NCBI GenBank assembly: GCA_947627745.1
Contig: CANQXH010000010.1
Location: forward strand, 1-41,321
Reading direction: 5' to 3'
Length of the DNA: 41,321 nucleotides
Origin: an uncultured Oscillospiraceae bacterium
GTDB taxonomy: Bacteria; Bacillota; Clostridia; Oscillospirales; Oscillospiraceae
The stretch's first letter is position 1. Each line of letters begins with the position of its first letter. The notes below the pieces were generated by a model. It did no database searches, had not been told where the DNA came from, and worked only from the letters and a program-made list of their open reading frames with translations. Made by a program: the position numbers and the translations under genes. Shown piece by piece: positions 15,534 through 25,257 of the stretch.

Positions 15534-16727
15534 TCAGCGGCGGCGGGCAAGGGGTGTGGATTGGTCCTGAATGAGCAGCAGATCCGAAATAATGGAATTG
15601 GACACCAAAAAGCCCTCCGGCGTCAGCCGCCAGCGTCCCTCCGAGGACTTGGCGGCCAGCGCGTGATCCCGGCAGCGGAATAGCGCCTCCTCCAGGGGGT
15701 CAAAGGGCAGCAGGTACTGCTTTTCGTACTCCTCCCGTTCGATGCCGCCGGTGGTCCGCAGCCGGGTCATCAGGTACTCCCCCGCCCGCTCCCGGATGGG
15801 GATCTCCTGCACCTCCTCCAGCACCGGGCCGTGGCGCTTGATCCCGTCGATATAGGCGTGGAGATCCCGCACCACCTTGAACCGCTTCCCGGCAAAATCC
15901 GAACTGGCGTCGGGGCCAAAGCCCAGGTACTCCCCGCCCATCCAATACTTGAGATTGTGCTTGGAAACCATGCCCTTCCGGGCAAAATTGGAGATCTCAT
16001 ACTGCCGGTAGCCGTGTTCCTTGAGGATATCCACGGCGGACAGGTACATATCCGCCTGTACATCGTCGTTGGGAATGTTGCAAAGGTCCTTGTAGTCGTA
16101 CAGCGGGGTCCCCGGCTCCACCTTCAGCGCGTAGCAGCTCATATGCTCCGGCGCCAGGTTCAGCACATGGGTCAGCGTCTCCTGCCAGGCCGCCAGGGTC
16201 TGCCCCGGCAGGCCGTACATCAGGTCCAGAGACAGATTCCGATACCCCGCCCGCCGGATCCGCTGGACGGCGGTGAGGACCTGGGCATAGTTGTGGGGCC
16301 GGCCCAGGCGCCGCAGCAGCTCGTCGTTGTCGTTCTGGACCCCCAGGCTCACCCGGTTGAACCCCTCCCCCCGCAGGCGGCGGAGGAGCTTGTCGGAAAT
16401 GGAGTCCGGGTTGGCCTCAAAGGTGATCTCCGCGTCCGAGGCCACGTCGAAGGCCCGGCGGGCGGCGGTGAGAATGGTCGCCATCCCGTCCGCACCGAAA
16501 TAGCTGGGCGTGCCTCCGCCAAAATACACCGTATCCACCCGGTAGCCCGGGGCCAGGGGCCCGGTCTCCCGAATGTGGGCGCAGATGGCGTCCACAAACC
16601 GGTCGATCAGCCGGTCATCCTTGGTGGTCAGCGAGTAAAAATCGCAGTACTGGCACTTGCTCCGGCAAAAGGGTACATGAATATAGATGCCCAGCGGCGT
16701 TTTGTCTCTTCTTCCCAAAATGGGCAT
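15534..16727 (-). CDS. hemW: HemW, radical SAM haem chaperone (HemN-like)
   Basis: In this 397-residue protein the radical SAM cluster ligands are Cys21, Cys25 and Cys28 (FCRSKCQYC). YFGGGTPSYF, FEANPDSI, RVSLGVQ and LDLMYGLPGQTLAAW follow, as in HemW/HemN. The sequence CRSKCQYCDF, without the extra Cys of true HemN coproporphyrinogen dehydrogenase, supports HemW, which binds haem and inserts it into target proteins. The C-terminal HemN domain (about 290-385) is present. It begins 10 bases after the lepA stop with AAGGAGGAG before the ATG, the usual lepA-hemW order in Bacillota. Confidence 0.93.
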   Translation of the reverse strand: MPILGRRDKTPLGIYIHVPFCRSKCQYCDFYSLTTKDDRLIDRFVDAICAHIRETGPLAPGYRVDTVYFGGGTPSYFGADGMATILTAARRAFDVASDAEITFEANPDSISDKLLRRLRGEGFNRVSLGVQNDNDELLRRLGRPHNYAQVLTAVQRIRRAGYRNLSLDLMYGLPGQTLAAWQETLTHVLNLAPEHMSCYALKVEPGTPLYDYKDLCNIPNDDVQADMYLSAVDILKEHGYRQYEISNFARKGMVSKHNLKYWMGGEYLGFGPDASSDFAGKRFKVVRDLHAYIDGIKRHGPVLEEVQEIPIRERAGEYLMTRLRTTGGIEREEYEKQYLLPFDPLEEALFRCRDHALAAKSSEGRWRLTPEGFLVSNSIISDLLLIQDQSTPLARRR

Positions 16728-16737
16728 AGGCTCCTCC

Positions 16738-18546
16738 TTAGTCGTCGTCCAGCTTCAATACCGCCATAAAGGCCTCGGAGGGAACGGAGACCGTACCGAA
16801 GGTGCGCATCCGCTTCTTGCCCTCCTTCTGCTTTTCCAGCAGCTTCTTTTTGCGGGTGATATCGCCGCCGTAGCACTTGGCCAAAACGTCCTTGCGCAAC
16901 GCCTTGATGGTCTCCCGGGCGATGATCTTGCCCCCGATGGCCGCCTGGACGGGGATCTCAAACTGGGCCCGGGGAATGTTCTCCTTCAGCTTTTCGCAGA
17001 TCTTCCGGGCCCGGGGGTAGGCGTTGTCGGCGAAAAGAATGAAGCTCAAAGCGTCCACAATGTCCCCGTTCAGGAGGATGTCCAGCTTCACCAGCCGGCT
17101 GGGCCGGTAGCCGATCAGCTCATAGTCCAGGGAACCGTAGCCCCGGGTACGGGACTTGAGGGCGTCAAAAAAGTCGTAGATGATCTCATTGAGGGGCATT
17201 TCATAGTGCAGCTCCACCCGGCGCTCGTCCAGATAGACCATGTTCTTAAACTCGCCCCGGCGGTTGGTGCACAGGTCCATGATCGCGCCCACATACTCCT
17301 GGGGGGCGATGAGGCTGGCCTTCACAAAGGGCTCCTCCGCCAGCTGGATCTCCATGGGGTCAGGGTAGTTCAGAGGATTGTCCACCATGACTACCTCGCC
17401 GTTCAGCTTCGTCACTCGGTAGACCACGTTTGGGGCGGTGGTGATCAGGTCCAGATTGTACTCCCGCTCCAGCCGTTCCTGGATGATCTCCATGTGCAGC
17501 AGGCCCAAAAAGCCGCAGCGGAAGCCAAAGCCCAGGGCCAGGGAGCTCTCCGGCTCGTAGCACATGGAGGCGTCGTTGAGCTTCAGCTTTTCCAGCGCGT
17601 CCCGCAAATCCTGGTACTTGGCGCCGTCGGCGGGGTAGACGCCGGAGTAGACCATGGGCTGCACCGCCCGGTACCCTGGCAGGGGCTCCGCCGCCGGACG
17701 CTCCGCCCCGGTGACGGTGTCGCCCACCCGGGTGTCGGACACGGTTTTGATGGAGGCGGTGAGATAGCCCACCTCCCCTGCCCCCAGGCTGTCCCGAGGC
17801 GTCAGGCCCAGGGGATTCATGGTCCCCACCTCCACCGCCTTGTAGGTGGCGCCGGTGGACATCATGCGGATCTCCATGCCGGGGCGAACGGTGCCCTCCA
17901 TGACCCGGACGTAGACGATGACCCCCCGGTAGGAATCGTACTGGCTGTCAAAAACCAGGGCCCGCAGGGGCGCGTCCCGGTCCCCCTTGGGGGGCGGCAC
18001 GTCCTTCACGATCCGCTCCAGCACGGCGCGGATGTTGATTCCGTTCTTGGCGGAAATCTCCGGGGCGTCCTCGGCGGGGATGGCCAGAATATCCTCGATC
18101 TCCGCCTTGACCTCCTGAGGCCGGGCGGAGGGCAGGTCGATCTTGTTGATCACGGGCACGATCTCCAGACCCGCGTCGGAGGCAAGGAAGGTATTGGCCA
18201 GGGTCTGGGCCTCCACCCCCTGGCTGGCGTCCACCACCAGCACCGCCCCCTCGCAGGCGGCCAGAGAGCGGGAGACCTCATAGTGAAAGTCCACATGGCC
18301 CGGGGTGTCGATCAGGTTCAGGTCGTAGACCTCCCCATCGTCGGCCTGGTAGGTCAGCTGCACCGCCCGGGCCTTAATGGTGATGCCCCGTTCCCGCTCT
18401 AAGTCCATGGAGTCCAGGATCTGATCCGCCATGTCCCGGCTGTCCACGGCCCCGCAGGCCTCCAGCAGCCGGTCGGCCAGGGTGGACTTCCCGTGGTCAA
18501 TGTGGGCGATAATGGAAAAATTCCGAATTTTGGAAAGATCGGTCAT
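16738..18546 (-). CDS. lepA: LepA / elongation factor 4, ribosome-associated GTPase
   Basis: This is a 602-residue protein from the preferred ATG at 18546. The G domain shows AHIDHGKST (14-22), the ERERGITIK switch region, DTPGHVDF and NKIDLPSA. Domain [18 protein letters not shown], and the LepA-specific C-terminal end ([37 protein letters not shown]) are all intact. LepA acts on ribosomes during translation or assembly under stress. An ATG two codons upstream (18552) lies directly against the GAGGG ribosome site, so the second ATG, 6 bases from it, is more plausible. It is first gene of lepA-hemW. Confidence 0.97.
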   Translation of the reverse strand: MTDLSKIRNFSIIAHIDHGKSTLADRLLEACGAVDSRDMADQILDSMDLERERGITIKARAVQLTYQADDGEVYDLNLIDTPGHVDFHYEVSRSLAACEGAVLVVDASQGVEAQTLANTFLASDAGLEIVPVINKIDLPSARPQEVKAEIEDILAIPAEDAPEISAKNGINIRAVLERIVKDVPPPKGDRDAPLRALVFDSQYDSYRGVIVYVRVMEGTVRPGMEIRMMSTGATYKAVEVGTMNPLGLTPRDSLGAGEVGYLTASIKTVSDTRVGDTVTGAERPAAEPLPGYRAVQPMVYSGVYPADGAKYQDLRDALEKLKLNDASMCYEPESSLALGFGFRCGFLGLLHMEIIQERLEREYNLDLITTAPNVVYRVTKLNGEVVMVDNPLNYPDPMEIQLAEEPFVKASLIAPQEYVGAIMDLCTNRRGEFKNMVYLDERRVELHYEMPLNEIIYDFFDALKSRTRGYGSLDYELIGYRPSRLVKLDILLNGDIVDALSFILFADNAYPRARKICEKLKENIPRAQFEIPVQAAIGGKIIARETIKALRKDVLAKCYGGDITRKKKLLEKQKEGKKRMRTFGTVSVPSEAFMAVLKLDDD

Positions 18547-18584
18547 AAACATCCCTCGCTGGTATGCTTTTATCTTCTGGGCAT

Positions 18585-18613
18585 ATTATACCGAATTTTG
18601 CCGGAAAAGTAAA
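18585..18613 (-). promoter_or_regulatory. Promoter of lepA-hemW
   Basis: TTTACT (18613-18608), 17 bases, perfect TATAAT (18590-18585) on the minus strand, 38 bases before the start. Confidence 0.8.
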
Positions 18614-18706
18614 CCGTATGTTTTGCCTTTTCTCCGGGCAAACTGTGAAACAGGGCGACAAAAAACGCCCAAAGCCGCAAAAATGAGAAAATTCTCCAGA
18701 AGGCCC

Positions 18707-18735
18707 TTGCCGAATTCGGGAAAAAGGGATATAGT
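18707..18735 (+). promoter_or_regulatory. Promoter of rpoD
   Basis: TTGCCG (18707-18712), 17 bases, TATAGT (18730-18735), 45 bases before the ATG. The 90 bases between the lepA and rpoD promoters hold only a small GGGCG/CGCCC hairpin near 18653-18670. Confidence 0.75.
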
Positions 18736-18780
18736 CATATCGAAATTCATCTGCGTATTCTCTTGAGAGGAAAAAATGGT

Positions 18781-19935
18781 ATGAGCACACAAAAAAAATC
18801 CGGCAAACCCATGGACGACAATTACATCGCCCTTCAGAATCTCATCGCCCAGGGCCGGCGGGACGGCATGATCCGTGCCTCGGAGCTGAACGCCCAGCTG
18901 GAAAAAATGGACTTAAGTCCTGAAAAGCTGGAGGAGATCTATGACCGGTTCGAGGCCATGAACATCCAGATCATCAGTGCCGACCTGGACTTAGAGCTTG
19001 GCTCCGACATGGACGTGGGGATGGAGGACGCCCTGATCGACGATCTGGATATGGCCACCGGCGACGATGAGGAGCTGGTGGATCCGGTGGATCTGGCGGC
19101 GGAGTACAATCTGGACGACCCTGTGCGGATGTACCTGAAGGAGATCGGGCAGATCCCCCTGCTCTCGGCGGAGGAAGAGGTGGATCTGGCCAAGCGGGTC
19201 ACCGAGGGGGACCAGGAGGCCAAAAACAAGCTCACCGAGGCCAACCTTCGGCTGGTGGTCTCCATCGCCAAAAAATACTCCGGGCGAGGCCTGCACATCC
19301 TGGATCTGATCCAGGAGGGCAACACCGGCCTCATTCGGGCGGTAGACAAATTCGACTGGACAAAGGGAAACAAATTCTCTACATATGCCACCTGGTGGAT
19401 CCGGCAGGCCATCACCCGGGCCATTGCCGACCAGGCCCGGACCATCCGGGTGCCGGTGCATATGGTAGAGGTCATCAACAAGGCCACCCGGTGCAACCGG
19501 AAGCTGGTGCAGGAGCTGGGCCGGGAGCCCACCATGGAGGAGATCGCCGACGAGCTGGGGCTGCCGGTGGAAAAGATCATCGAAGCCAACCGGACGGCGG
19601 CGGATACCCTGAGCCTGGACACCCCCGTGGGCGACGAGGAGGACACCTCCATCGGCTCCTTCGTGGAGGACGACCGCACCCCCGGCCCCGCCGACGCCAC
19701 TTCCAACGCCCTGCTGGCGGAGGCCCTAAAGGAAATTCTGGACACCCTGACCGAGCGGGAAGCGGATGTGCTGCGGATGCGCTTCGGCATGTACGACGGG
19801 CGCACCCACACCTTAGAAGAAGTGGGGCAGATCTTCGGGGTTACCCGGGAGCGGATCCGCCAGATCGAAAACAAGGCCATTCGGAAACTCCGCCACCCCA
19901 GCCGCGCCAAAAAGATCAAGGATTTTTACTGCTGA
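18781..19935 (+). CDS. rpoD: RNA polymerase primary sigma factor RpoD/SigA
   Basis: This 384-residue sigma-70 factor is of primary type. Region 1.1 (about 14-65) is followed by an acidic linker (66-105) and region 1.2 ([22 protein letters not shown], 112-133). Regions 2.1-2.4 include [36 protein letters not shown] and the [11 protein letters not shown] junction. Region 3 follows, then region 4.2 [20 protein letters not shown] with RKLRHPSR at the end. It recognises the TTGACA/TATAAT-type promoters seen throughout this window. ATG at 18781 is preceded by GAGAGGA; a TTG 18 bases upstream overlaps that site. No dnaG gene precedes it, unlike many relatives; it stands alone and divergent from lepA. 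Confidence 0.97.
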   Translation: MSTQKKSGKPMDDNYIALQNLIAQGRRDGMIRASELNAQLEKMDLSPEKLEEIYDRFEAMNIQIISADLDLELGSDMDVGMEDALIDDLDMATGDDEELVDPVDLAAEYNLDDPVRMYLKEIGQIPLLSAEEEVDLAKRVTEGDQEAKNKLTEANLRLVVSIAKKYSGRGLHILDLIQEGNTGLIRAVDKFDWTKGNKFSTYATWWIRQAITRAIADQARTIRVPVHMVEVINKATRCNRKLVQELGREPTMEEIADELGLPVEKIIEANRTAADTLSLDTPVGDEEDTSIGSFVEDDRTPGPADATSNALLAEALKEILDTLTEREADVLRMRFGMYDGRTHTLEEVGQIFGVTRERIRQIENKAIRKLRHPSRAKKIKDFYC

Positions 19936-19944
19936 TAAGGTTTC

Positions 19945-19967
19945 CCGGCCGCTACCCAAGCGGCCGG
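19945..19967 (+). terminator. Terminator of rpoD
   Basis: A 9-bp stem CCGGCCGCT/AGCGGCCGG with a 5-base loop, followed by cccgtcttttg, 10 bases after the stop. Confidence 0.8.
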
Positions 19968-20002
19968 CCCGTCTTTTGTCCAAAGGCGTCGAAAAAATAG
20001 CC

Positions 20003-20031
20003 GCCGGCCCCCGGAATACCCGGGGGCCGGC
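20003..20031 (-). terminator. Terminator of the alpha-glucan operon
   Basis: A 12-bp perfect GC stem (20003-20014 with 20020-20031) and a minus-strand run CTATTTTTTC follow the stop of the GarR-like gene by 6 bases. Confidence 0.9.
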
Positions 20032-20037
20032 ATCCTT

Positions 20038-20919
20038 CTATTGACTGAGCTTGGTTCCGGAGAGGGCCTCGTAATACTGGGCGATGGCGCTGTGATCCAG
20101 CTGGCCCTTGCCCTGGGCGTGGAGCCACTGCATCACCTCCATAACGGAAGCGGTCATGGGCGCCGGCGCGCCCACGGCATGGGCGCAGTCCAGGACGTTA
20201 TTCAGGTCCTTGATATGCAGGTCGATCTTGAAGCCGGGCCGGTCGTCGCCGGAGAGCATCATGGGCGCTTTGGCGTTAAGCACCGTGGAACCGGCCAGCC
20301 CGCCCTGAATGGCCCGGAACACCAGCTCCGGCTCCACCCCGGCCATTTTCGCCAGGGTCAGGGCCTCCGCCACCGCCCGGATGTTGCAGGCCACAATGAT
20401 CTGATTGGCCAGCTTGGCGGTATTGCCGGCCCCCACCTCCCCACAGCGGACGGCGGAGGCGCCCATGGTCAAGAGCAGGGGCTTCATCCGGTCGAAAACC
20501 TCCTGTTTGCCCCCCACCATGAAGCTCACCGTGCCGTCGATGGCCTTGGGCTCCCCACCGGACACCGGCGCGTCCAGCATTTCAATGCCCTTTTCCGTCA
20601 GCGCCGCGGCGATCTCCCGGGAGGCCACCGGGTTGACGGAGCTCATGTCGATATACACCGCGCCGGGCCTCATGTGTTCCGCCACGCCGCCGGGGGCAAG
20701 CATCACGTCCCGGACCTGGGGGGAGTTGGGGAGCATGGTCAGCACCACGTCGCAAACCTGCCCGATCTCCGCCTGGGTGGCGGGGATGCAGCCAAAATTC
20801 GCCAGCTCCTCCATGGGGCCACGGCTCCGGTTGTTCACGAAGAGCTCGTAGCCCGCCCTTTTCAGATTCTTCGCCATGGGTTTGCCCATAATACCGAGGC
20901 CGATAAAACCGATTTTCAT
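20038..20919 (-). CDS. garR: GarR-like 2-hydroxy-3-oxopropionate reductase / beta-hydroxyacid dehydrogenase
   Basis: In this 293-residue NAD(P)-dependent dehydrogenase the Rossmann motif GFIGLGIMGKPMA is at the N-terminus, VNNRSRG occupies the NADP-type second strand, DAPVSGGEPKA is the substrate loop, and GAGNTAKLANQ holds the catalytic lysine (Lys169). These features fit tartronate semialdehyde reductase or 3-hydroxyisobutyrate dehydrogenase; the GarR assignment is the best match by eye but not certain. GAAAGGACGG precedes the ATG. It is the last gene of the glucan operon, 27 bases after the HAD gene. Why a glycerate-pathway enzyme sits there is not clear from the sequence. Confidence 0.85.
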   Translation of the reverse strand: MKIGFIGLGIMGKPMAKNLKRAGYELFVNNRSRGPMEELANFGCIPATQAEIGQVCDVVLTMLPNSPQVRDVMLAPGGVAEHMRPGAVYIDMSSVNPVASREIAAALTEKGIEMLDAPVSGGEPKAIDGTVSFMVGGKQEVFDRMKPLLLTMGASAVRCGEVGAGNTAKLANQIIVACNIRAVAEALTLAKMAGVEPELVFRAIQGGLAGSTVLNAKAPMMLSGDDRPGFKIDLHIKDLNNVLDCAHAVGAPAPMTASVMEVMQWLHAQGKGQLDHSAIAQYYEALSGTKLSQ

Positions 20920-20946
20920 TCCTTGCCGTCCTTTCTTTGTCCCGAT

Positions 20947-21678
20947 TCAAGCTTCCGTCAGTATTTTGAAGACCTGCCCCAGATCCATTTGGGGCAGGAT
21001 GTAATCCGCCGGGGGCATGGGCTCCGCCGGGGACAGATTGGAGCGGATGTACACCGTGGCCAGGCCCACGGCCTGGGCCCCCCGGATGTCGCAGTCTCCA
21101 TCGTTGCCCACCATGACGGCCCGGGCCGGGTCGATCCCCCGCTCTTGGAGCAGACGGCGGAAAAACCGGGGATCCGGCTTCTTCACCCCGCAGTCGGAGG
21201 AAATGGAAATGCTGTCAAACAGGGGGACCAGCCCCAGCTTCTCCAGCTCATAGATGGTGAACATCCTTTGGGCGTTGGACAGCAGATGGACCCGCTGCCC
21301 CCGGGCCCGGAGGCCCAAAAGCAGCTCCTTTGCCCCGGGGTAGAGCCGGATATAGTCCAGGGACGCCCTGCGGAAGACCCTGCCGGTTTTCTGAATCAAG
21401 GAAGGGTCCGCGTCCACCCCCTTTTCCCGGAACAGCCGGGCAAAAACCGTTTCCAGCCGGATCTCCTGGTAGCCACCCGGAATATCTCCGGCGGCCATTT
21501 CCGCCTCCGCCTCCCGGACGGCCTGAAAATAGGCAGCCATCAGCGCATCCATCGTATAATCCGCCCCCTGGGTGGTGTACCAGCCGGCCATTTCCCGCCA
21601 AAATGCGGGGCGCGTCTCGTCGGTGTGGATGTCCACCAGGGTGCCGTACAGGTCAAAAATACAGTCCAGATACCTCAC
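20947..21678 (-). CDS. HAD family hydrolase with a DxYGT motif
   Basis: In this 243-residue HAD protein motif I is FDLYGTLVD (nucleophile Asp9), motif II LLSNAQRM, motif III GVKKPDPRFF, motif IV VGNDGDCDIRG. The second Asp of the usual DxD phosphatase motif is Tyr11, as in 2-haloacid dehalogenase-type members and some phosphatases. The substrate cannot be predicted. It starts with GTG at 21678 that overlaps the stop of the upstream GH13 gene as GTGA, with GGAGGCGGG in front, so translation is probably coupled. Confidence 0.88.
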   Translation of the reverse strand: MRYLDCIFDLYGTLVDIHTDETRPAFWREMAGWYTTQGADYTMDALMAAYFQAVREAEAEMAAGDIPGGYQEIRLETVFARLFREKGVDADPSLIQKTGRVFRRASLDYIRLYPGAKELLLGLRARGQRVHLLSNAQRMFTIYELEKLGLVPLFDSISISSDCGVKKPDPRFFRRLLQERGIDPARAVMVGNDGDCDIRGAQAVGLATVYIRSNLSPAEPMPPADYILPQMDLGQVFKILTEA

Positions 21679-23303
21679 AGCGCCCGCCTCCGGTAGTAAA
21701 TCCGGGCCTCATAGGGCCGCAGCGTCTCCCGGATATCCGGGTAGTTGGCCAGCAGCGGCACCGCCTCCCCGAACCCTTCCGGCCGGGAAAAGGCTGTCTC
21801 CTCTCGGGAAAAATTGCACACCACCAGCAGCGCCTCCGTCTCCGTCTCCCGGGTATAGGCAAAGAGCCGCTCATCGTCAGGCGCCAGCAGGGTAAAGTCC
21901 CCCTCCCGGAACACCTCATACCGCTTCCGCAGGGCGATCAGCGCCTGATAGTGATAAAAAACCGAGTCCGGGTCTCCCAGCGCCGCCTGGGCGTTGATCT
22001 CCTGATAATTGGGATTCAGGACAAACCAGGGCTTTCCCGTGGTGAAGCCGGCGTTTTCTCCCCCGGACCACTGCATGGGGGTCCGGGCGTTGTCCCTGCT
22101 CCGGGCGTAGATGGAGGACAGTACCTCCGCCTCCGGCACCCCCCGGGCGATCTGCTCCTGGTAGCGGTTCCGGGTCTCCAGGTCCTCATATTCTTCGATG
22201 GGCAGGCGGATGTTGGTCATCCCCAGCTCCTCCCCTTGGAAAATATAGGGGGTGCCCTGGAGGCCGTGGAGGGCGGTGGCCAGCATTTTCGCGGAGGCGA
22301 CCCGGTATTCTCCCTCGTCTCCCCACCGGGAGACGATCCGGGGCAGATCGTGGTTGTCCCAGAACAGGCTGTTCCAGCCCTTGCCGTGGAGGCCCCGCTG
22401 CCAGCGCTCCAGGCACCGCTTGAGAGTGGGCAGGGACAGGGGCACCACATCCCACTTGTCCCCATGGGCGCAGTCGGCGAAGGTATGCTCAAATTGAAAG
22501 ACCATGGACAGCTCCCGTCTCTCCGGGGCGCTGTACCGCTTGGCCTCCTCCACGTCGGCGCTCCACGCCTCCCCCACGGTGACCAGCCCCTCCTCCTGGA
22601 AGGCCTCCCGGGACAGCTCCCGGATGTACTCGTGGAGACGAGGTCCCCGGCTGGTGACGCGCCGGTCCGGCTCCTTGTCGATGGAGTCGATGACGTCCAG
22701 CCGGAACCCCTCCACGCCCTTTTCCACCCAGAAGCGGATCATGTCGTACAGCTCCCGGCGCACTTTTGGGTTGTCCCAGTTGAGGTCCGGCTGCTCCGGG
22801 GCAAACTGGTGGAAGTAGTATTCCCCCAGCTCCGGCACATAGGTCCACATGGACCCGCCAAAAACGGCGCACAGATCGTTGGGCGGGGCGTCGGGGGTTC
22901 CGGGCCGCCAGATGTAGTAATCGTGGTAGGGGTTCTCCCTCCCTTTGCGGGCCTCCCGGAACCAGAAGTGCCGGTCGGAGGTGTGGTTCAGAACCAGATC
23001 CATAATGATGGAAATGCCCCGTTTTTTTGCCTCCGCGATGAGGTTTTCCATGTCTCCCATGGTCCCGAAGGGGGGCCAGATGGCCCGGTAGTCGGAAATG
23101 TCGTAGCCGTTGTCCACCTGGGGGGAATCGTAGACGGGGCTCAGCCAGATCCCGTCGATACCCAGCTTTTCCAGATAGTCCAGCCGGCTGATGATGCCCG
23201 GCAGGTCCCCGATGCCGTCGCCGTCGGAGTCCTGAAAGCTCTTGGGGTAGATCTGGTAGAAAACGGCGGACCGCCACCAGCCCCATTGGGTTTTATCCAG
23301 CAT
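21675..23303 (-). CDS. GH13 alpha-glucosidase (oligo-1,6-glucosidase type)
   Basis: The 542-residue length is typical of the GH13 oligosaccharide hydrolase group. YQIYPKSFQDSDGDGIGDL is near the N-terminus. GFRLDVID holds the nucleophile Asp203, VTVGEAWS the acid/base Glu245, and WDNHDLPR the transition-state Asp319. RTPMQWS near residue 405 is usual in oligo-1,6-glucosidases and related enzymes. There is no signal peptide. It should hydrolyse alpha-1,6 or alpha-1,4 links in short maltodextrins; trehalose-6-phosphate hydrolase is a less likely alternative because no PTS gene is present. ATG at 23303 is chosen because GGAGGAAGAAC precedes it; the frame is open 60 codons further but inside the upstream gene. 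It overlaps the debranching gene by 11 bases. Confidence 0.93.
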   Translation of the reverse strand: MLDKTQWGWWRSAVFYQIYPKSFQDSDGDGIGDLPGIISRLDYLEKLGIDGIWLSPVYDSPQVDNGYDISDYRAIWPPFGTMGDMENLIAEAKKRGISIIMDLVLNHTSDRHFWFREARKGRENPYHDYYIWRPGTPDAPPNDLCAVFGGSMWTYVPELGEYYFHQFAPEQPDLNWDNPKVRRELYDMIRFWVEKGVEGFRLDVIDSIDKEPDRRVTSRGPRLHEYIRELSREAFQEEGLVTVGEAWSADVEEAKRYSAPERRELSMVFQFEHTFADCAHGDKWDVVPLSLPTLKRCLERWQRGLHGKGWNSLFWDNHDLPRIVSRWGDEGEYRVASAKMLATALHGLQGTPYIFQGEELGMTNIRLPIEEYEDLETRNRYQEQIARGVPEAEVLSSIYARSRDNARTPMQWSGGENAGFTTGKPWFVLNPNYQEINAQAALGDPDSVFYHYQALIALRKRYEVFREGDFTLLAPDDERLFAYTRETETEALLVVCNFSREETAFSRPEGFGEAVPLLANYPDIRETLRPYEARIYYRRRAL

Positions 23304-25212
23304 GTTCTTCCTCCTGTTCCAGGGCCTGATAGACCCGCAGCAGCTCTCCCACGCTCCAGGCCTGGGCAAAGCAGCCCTTGGAGGGGCCCGGCGTGCCCCC
23401 GTCATAAATTTCCGGCAGCTGGCCCACGCAGCCCTCTCGGAGCAGCCCCGCCATGGGCGCAAGCCATGCGCGCACCTGGGCAATGGCCTTGGTAGAATGG
23501 TCGTTCACCTTCAAATACGCCAAATACCACGCCCCCAGGGGGAAGGGCCAGACCGTCCCCTGGTGGTAGGCCAGGTCCCGCTCCTTTTGAGGGCCGCCGT
23601 AGAAGGGATGGAACTCTGGGTCCTCCGGGGAGAGGGTCCGCAGCCCGCAGGGCGTATAGAGATGGCGGTATACTGTCTCCACCACCCGTTTTCCCTGGGC
23701 CCGGGAGAGCATGGTAAAGGGCATGGACACCGCCCAGATCTGATTGCAGCGGATCTGCTCGTCGGCCTGGGTGCCGGAGATCACATCCTTTAAATATCCT
23801 TTGTCCTCCATCCAGAAGGCGGAGACAAAGCTGCCCTTCACCCGCTCTGCCAAAAGTCCGTATTCCGTCCCCGGCTCCCCGGCGACCGGGGCCAGGGCCT
23901 CCATAATCCGCAGGGCGCTATACCAGTAGGCGTTAATCTCCACCGGTTTGCCGTGGCGGGGGGTGGGCAGGATCCCGTCCACGCACACGTCCATCCAGGT
24001 CACCTGGTCCAGCCCCTCCCCGGCCCGGATCAGGCCGTCGGCGTCCATGGCGATGGCGTGGCGGGTCCCCGCCTGGTAGGCCCCCACGATCCGCTTCAAC
24101 ACCGGCCAGGCCTCCCGGACAAAGTCCCCGTCCCCGGTGTCCCGGTAGTAGAGCCAGACGCAGTTGATCAGAAGCAAAGCCGCGTCCACGGTGTTGTACC
24201 TGGGCGGGGCGTCCCCCTCCGGGAACAGATTGGGCACCAGGCCGTCCCGCTCATAGGCCAGAAAGGTCCCGAGAATGCTCCTGGCGTCCTCATACTTTCC
24301 CCGGGCCAGGACGCAGCCCGGCAGGGCGATCATGGTGTCCCGGCCCCAGTCCCCAAAGAAGGGATAGCCCGCCATGATGGTCTTGCCCCCGGTAGAGGGG
24401 CGGTAGGCAATGAAGGCGTCCGCCGCCCGGGCAAGCTCCCGGGCTACCGGGTCGTGGAAGCCTGTGTCAAGGGCCTTCCGGCGGCGGCACATGGCCCGCC
24501 AGATCTCCTCCGCTGACTCCTCCTGCTGGGCCGTGGAAAATACCAGCGTCAATTTTCCCGTTTCCGCCGGCGGGACTGCCAAAACCGCCTGGGGCCCGGC
24601 AACCCCCAGGCCCGTGGATGGGCGGCCGTCCTTTTCATCGTCGGCATAGAAAAGCGTCTCCGTCTCCGGGGGGAGGTCCTCCCAGTCGCCGCTGGGGCGG
24701 ATACGCAGCTCCCAGCCCGCCCACCGGGCCGTCAGGCCGGAGACCGTCACCGGCGTGTCGGGGTCCGTGGGAAAAACCGGCCGCACCCGGAGGGCGCAGG
24801 GACTGTTGCCGGCGTTTTTTAGCTCATAAAGGACGGCGGCGGTATTCTCCCCCTGCTTGACCGCGCAGCGGCGGGTGATGGTTACCTCCCCCACCCGGTA
24901 CCGCCACGCCGGCCCCTCCTCCCAGGAGAAGGATTCCAAATACCGCCACCCCTCCTCGGGCAGGCGTTGTCCCGCGAAGGTCTGGGAGGAAAGGGGGAGC
25001 TCCCCCGTTCCGAAGTCCACCGTCTCCGCCAGCCGATGGACCAGCACCCGGCGCAGACTGGGCGATTTGGCCCCCACCAGCAGTCCCTGATCCCGGCGGG
25101 TGACGGAAAAGGCCGCCGAGGTGGAGGCGTAGCCTCCCAGGCCGTTGGTCAGGAGCCAACAGACGCCGTCCTTCCCGGGGTCTACCTCCCGGGCGGTATA
25201 GGTAAAGCGCAT
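23293..25212 (-). CDS. Amylo-alpha-1,6-glucosidase / glycogen debranching enzyme (GH133 type)
   Basis: A 639-residue protein. The N-terminal sandwich domain has CWLLTNGLGGYASTS and RYHGLLV-like RRDQGLLVGA. The C-terminal (alpha/alpha)6 part has ADAFIAYR, TIMAGYPFFGDWGRDTMIALPG, NTVDAALLLINCVWLYY, VTWMDVCVDGILPTPRHGKPVEINAYWY and YHQGTVWPFPLG. These are the archaeal/bacterial debranching enzyme signatures. It should remove alpha-1,6 branches from glycogen-like glucans in the cytoplasm. GAGGAGGAAACGGG precedes the ATG. First gene of a four-gene operon with a perfect consensus promoter. Confidence 0.92.
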   Translation of the reverse strand: MRFTYTAREVDPGKDGVCWLLTNGLGGYASTSAAFSVTRRDQGLLVGAKSPSLRRVLVHRLAETVDFGTGELPLSSQTFAGQRLPEEGWRYLESFSWEEGPAWRYRVGEVTITRRCAVKQGENTAAVLYELKNAGNSPCALRVRPVFPTDPDTPVTVSGLTARWAGWELRIRPSGDWEDLPPETETLFYADDEKDGRPSTGLGVAGPQAVLAVPPAETGKLTLVFSTAQQEESAEEIWRAMCRRRKALDTGFHDPVARELARAADAFIAYRPSTGGKTIMAGYPFFGDWGRDTMIALPGCVLARGKYEDARSILGTFLAYERDGLVPNLFPEGDAPPRYNTVDAALLLINCVWLYYRDTGDGDFVREAWPVLKRIVGAYQAGTRHAIAMDADGLIRAGEGLDQVTWMDVCVDGILPTPRHGKPVEINAYWYSALRIMEALAPVAGEPGTEYGLLAERVKGSFVSAFWMEDKGYLKDVISGTQADEQIRCNQIWAVSMPFTMLSRAQGKRVVETVYRHLYTPCGLRTLSPEDPEFHPFYGGPQKERDLAYHQGTVWPFPLGAWYLAYLKVNDHSTKAIAQVRAWLAPMAGLLREGCVGQLPEIYDGGTPGPSKGCFAQAWSVGELLRVYQALEQEEEHAG

Positions 25213-25257
25213 CCCGTTTCCTCCTCTTTTTCCCGCCTTTAGCGGGATCCTGGTGGC

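Noticed and set aside
16687..18402. Long open frame on the plus strand (571 codons) opposite lepA
   Set aside because: It is a by-product of the GC-rich codon use of lepA; the protein has no recognisable domain and is rich in His, Gly, Gln and Val, as such shadow frames are.
20041..21696. Plus-strand open frame of 551 codons opposite the GarR-like and HAD genes
   Set aside because: It crosses two genes and the gap between them; the product lacks recognisable motifs.
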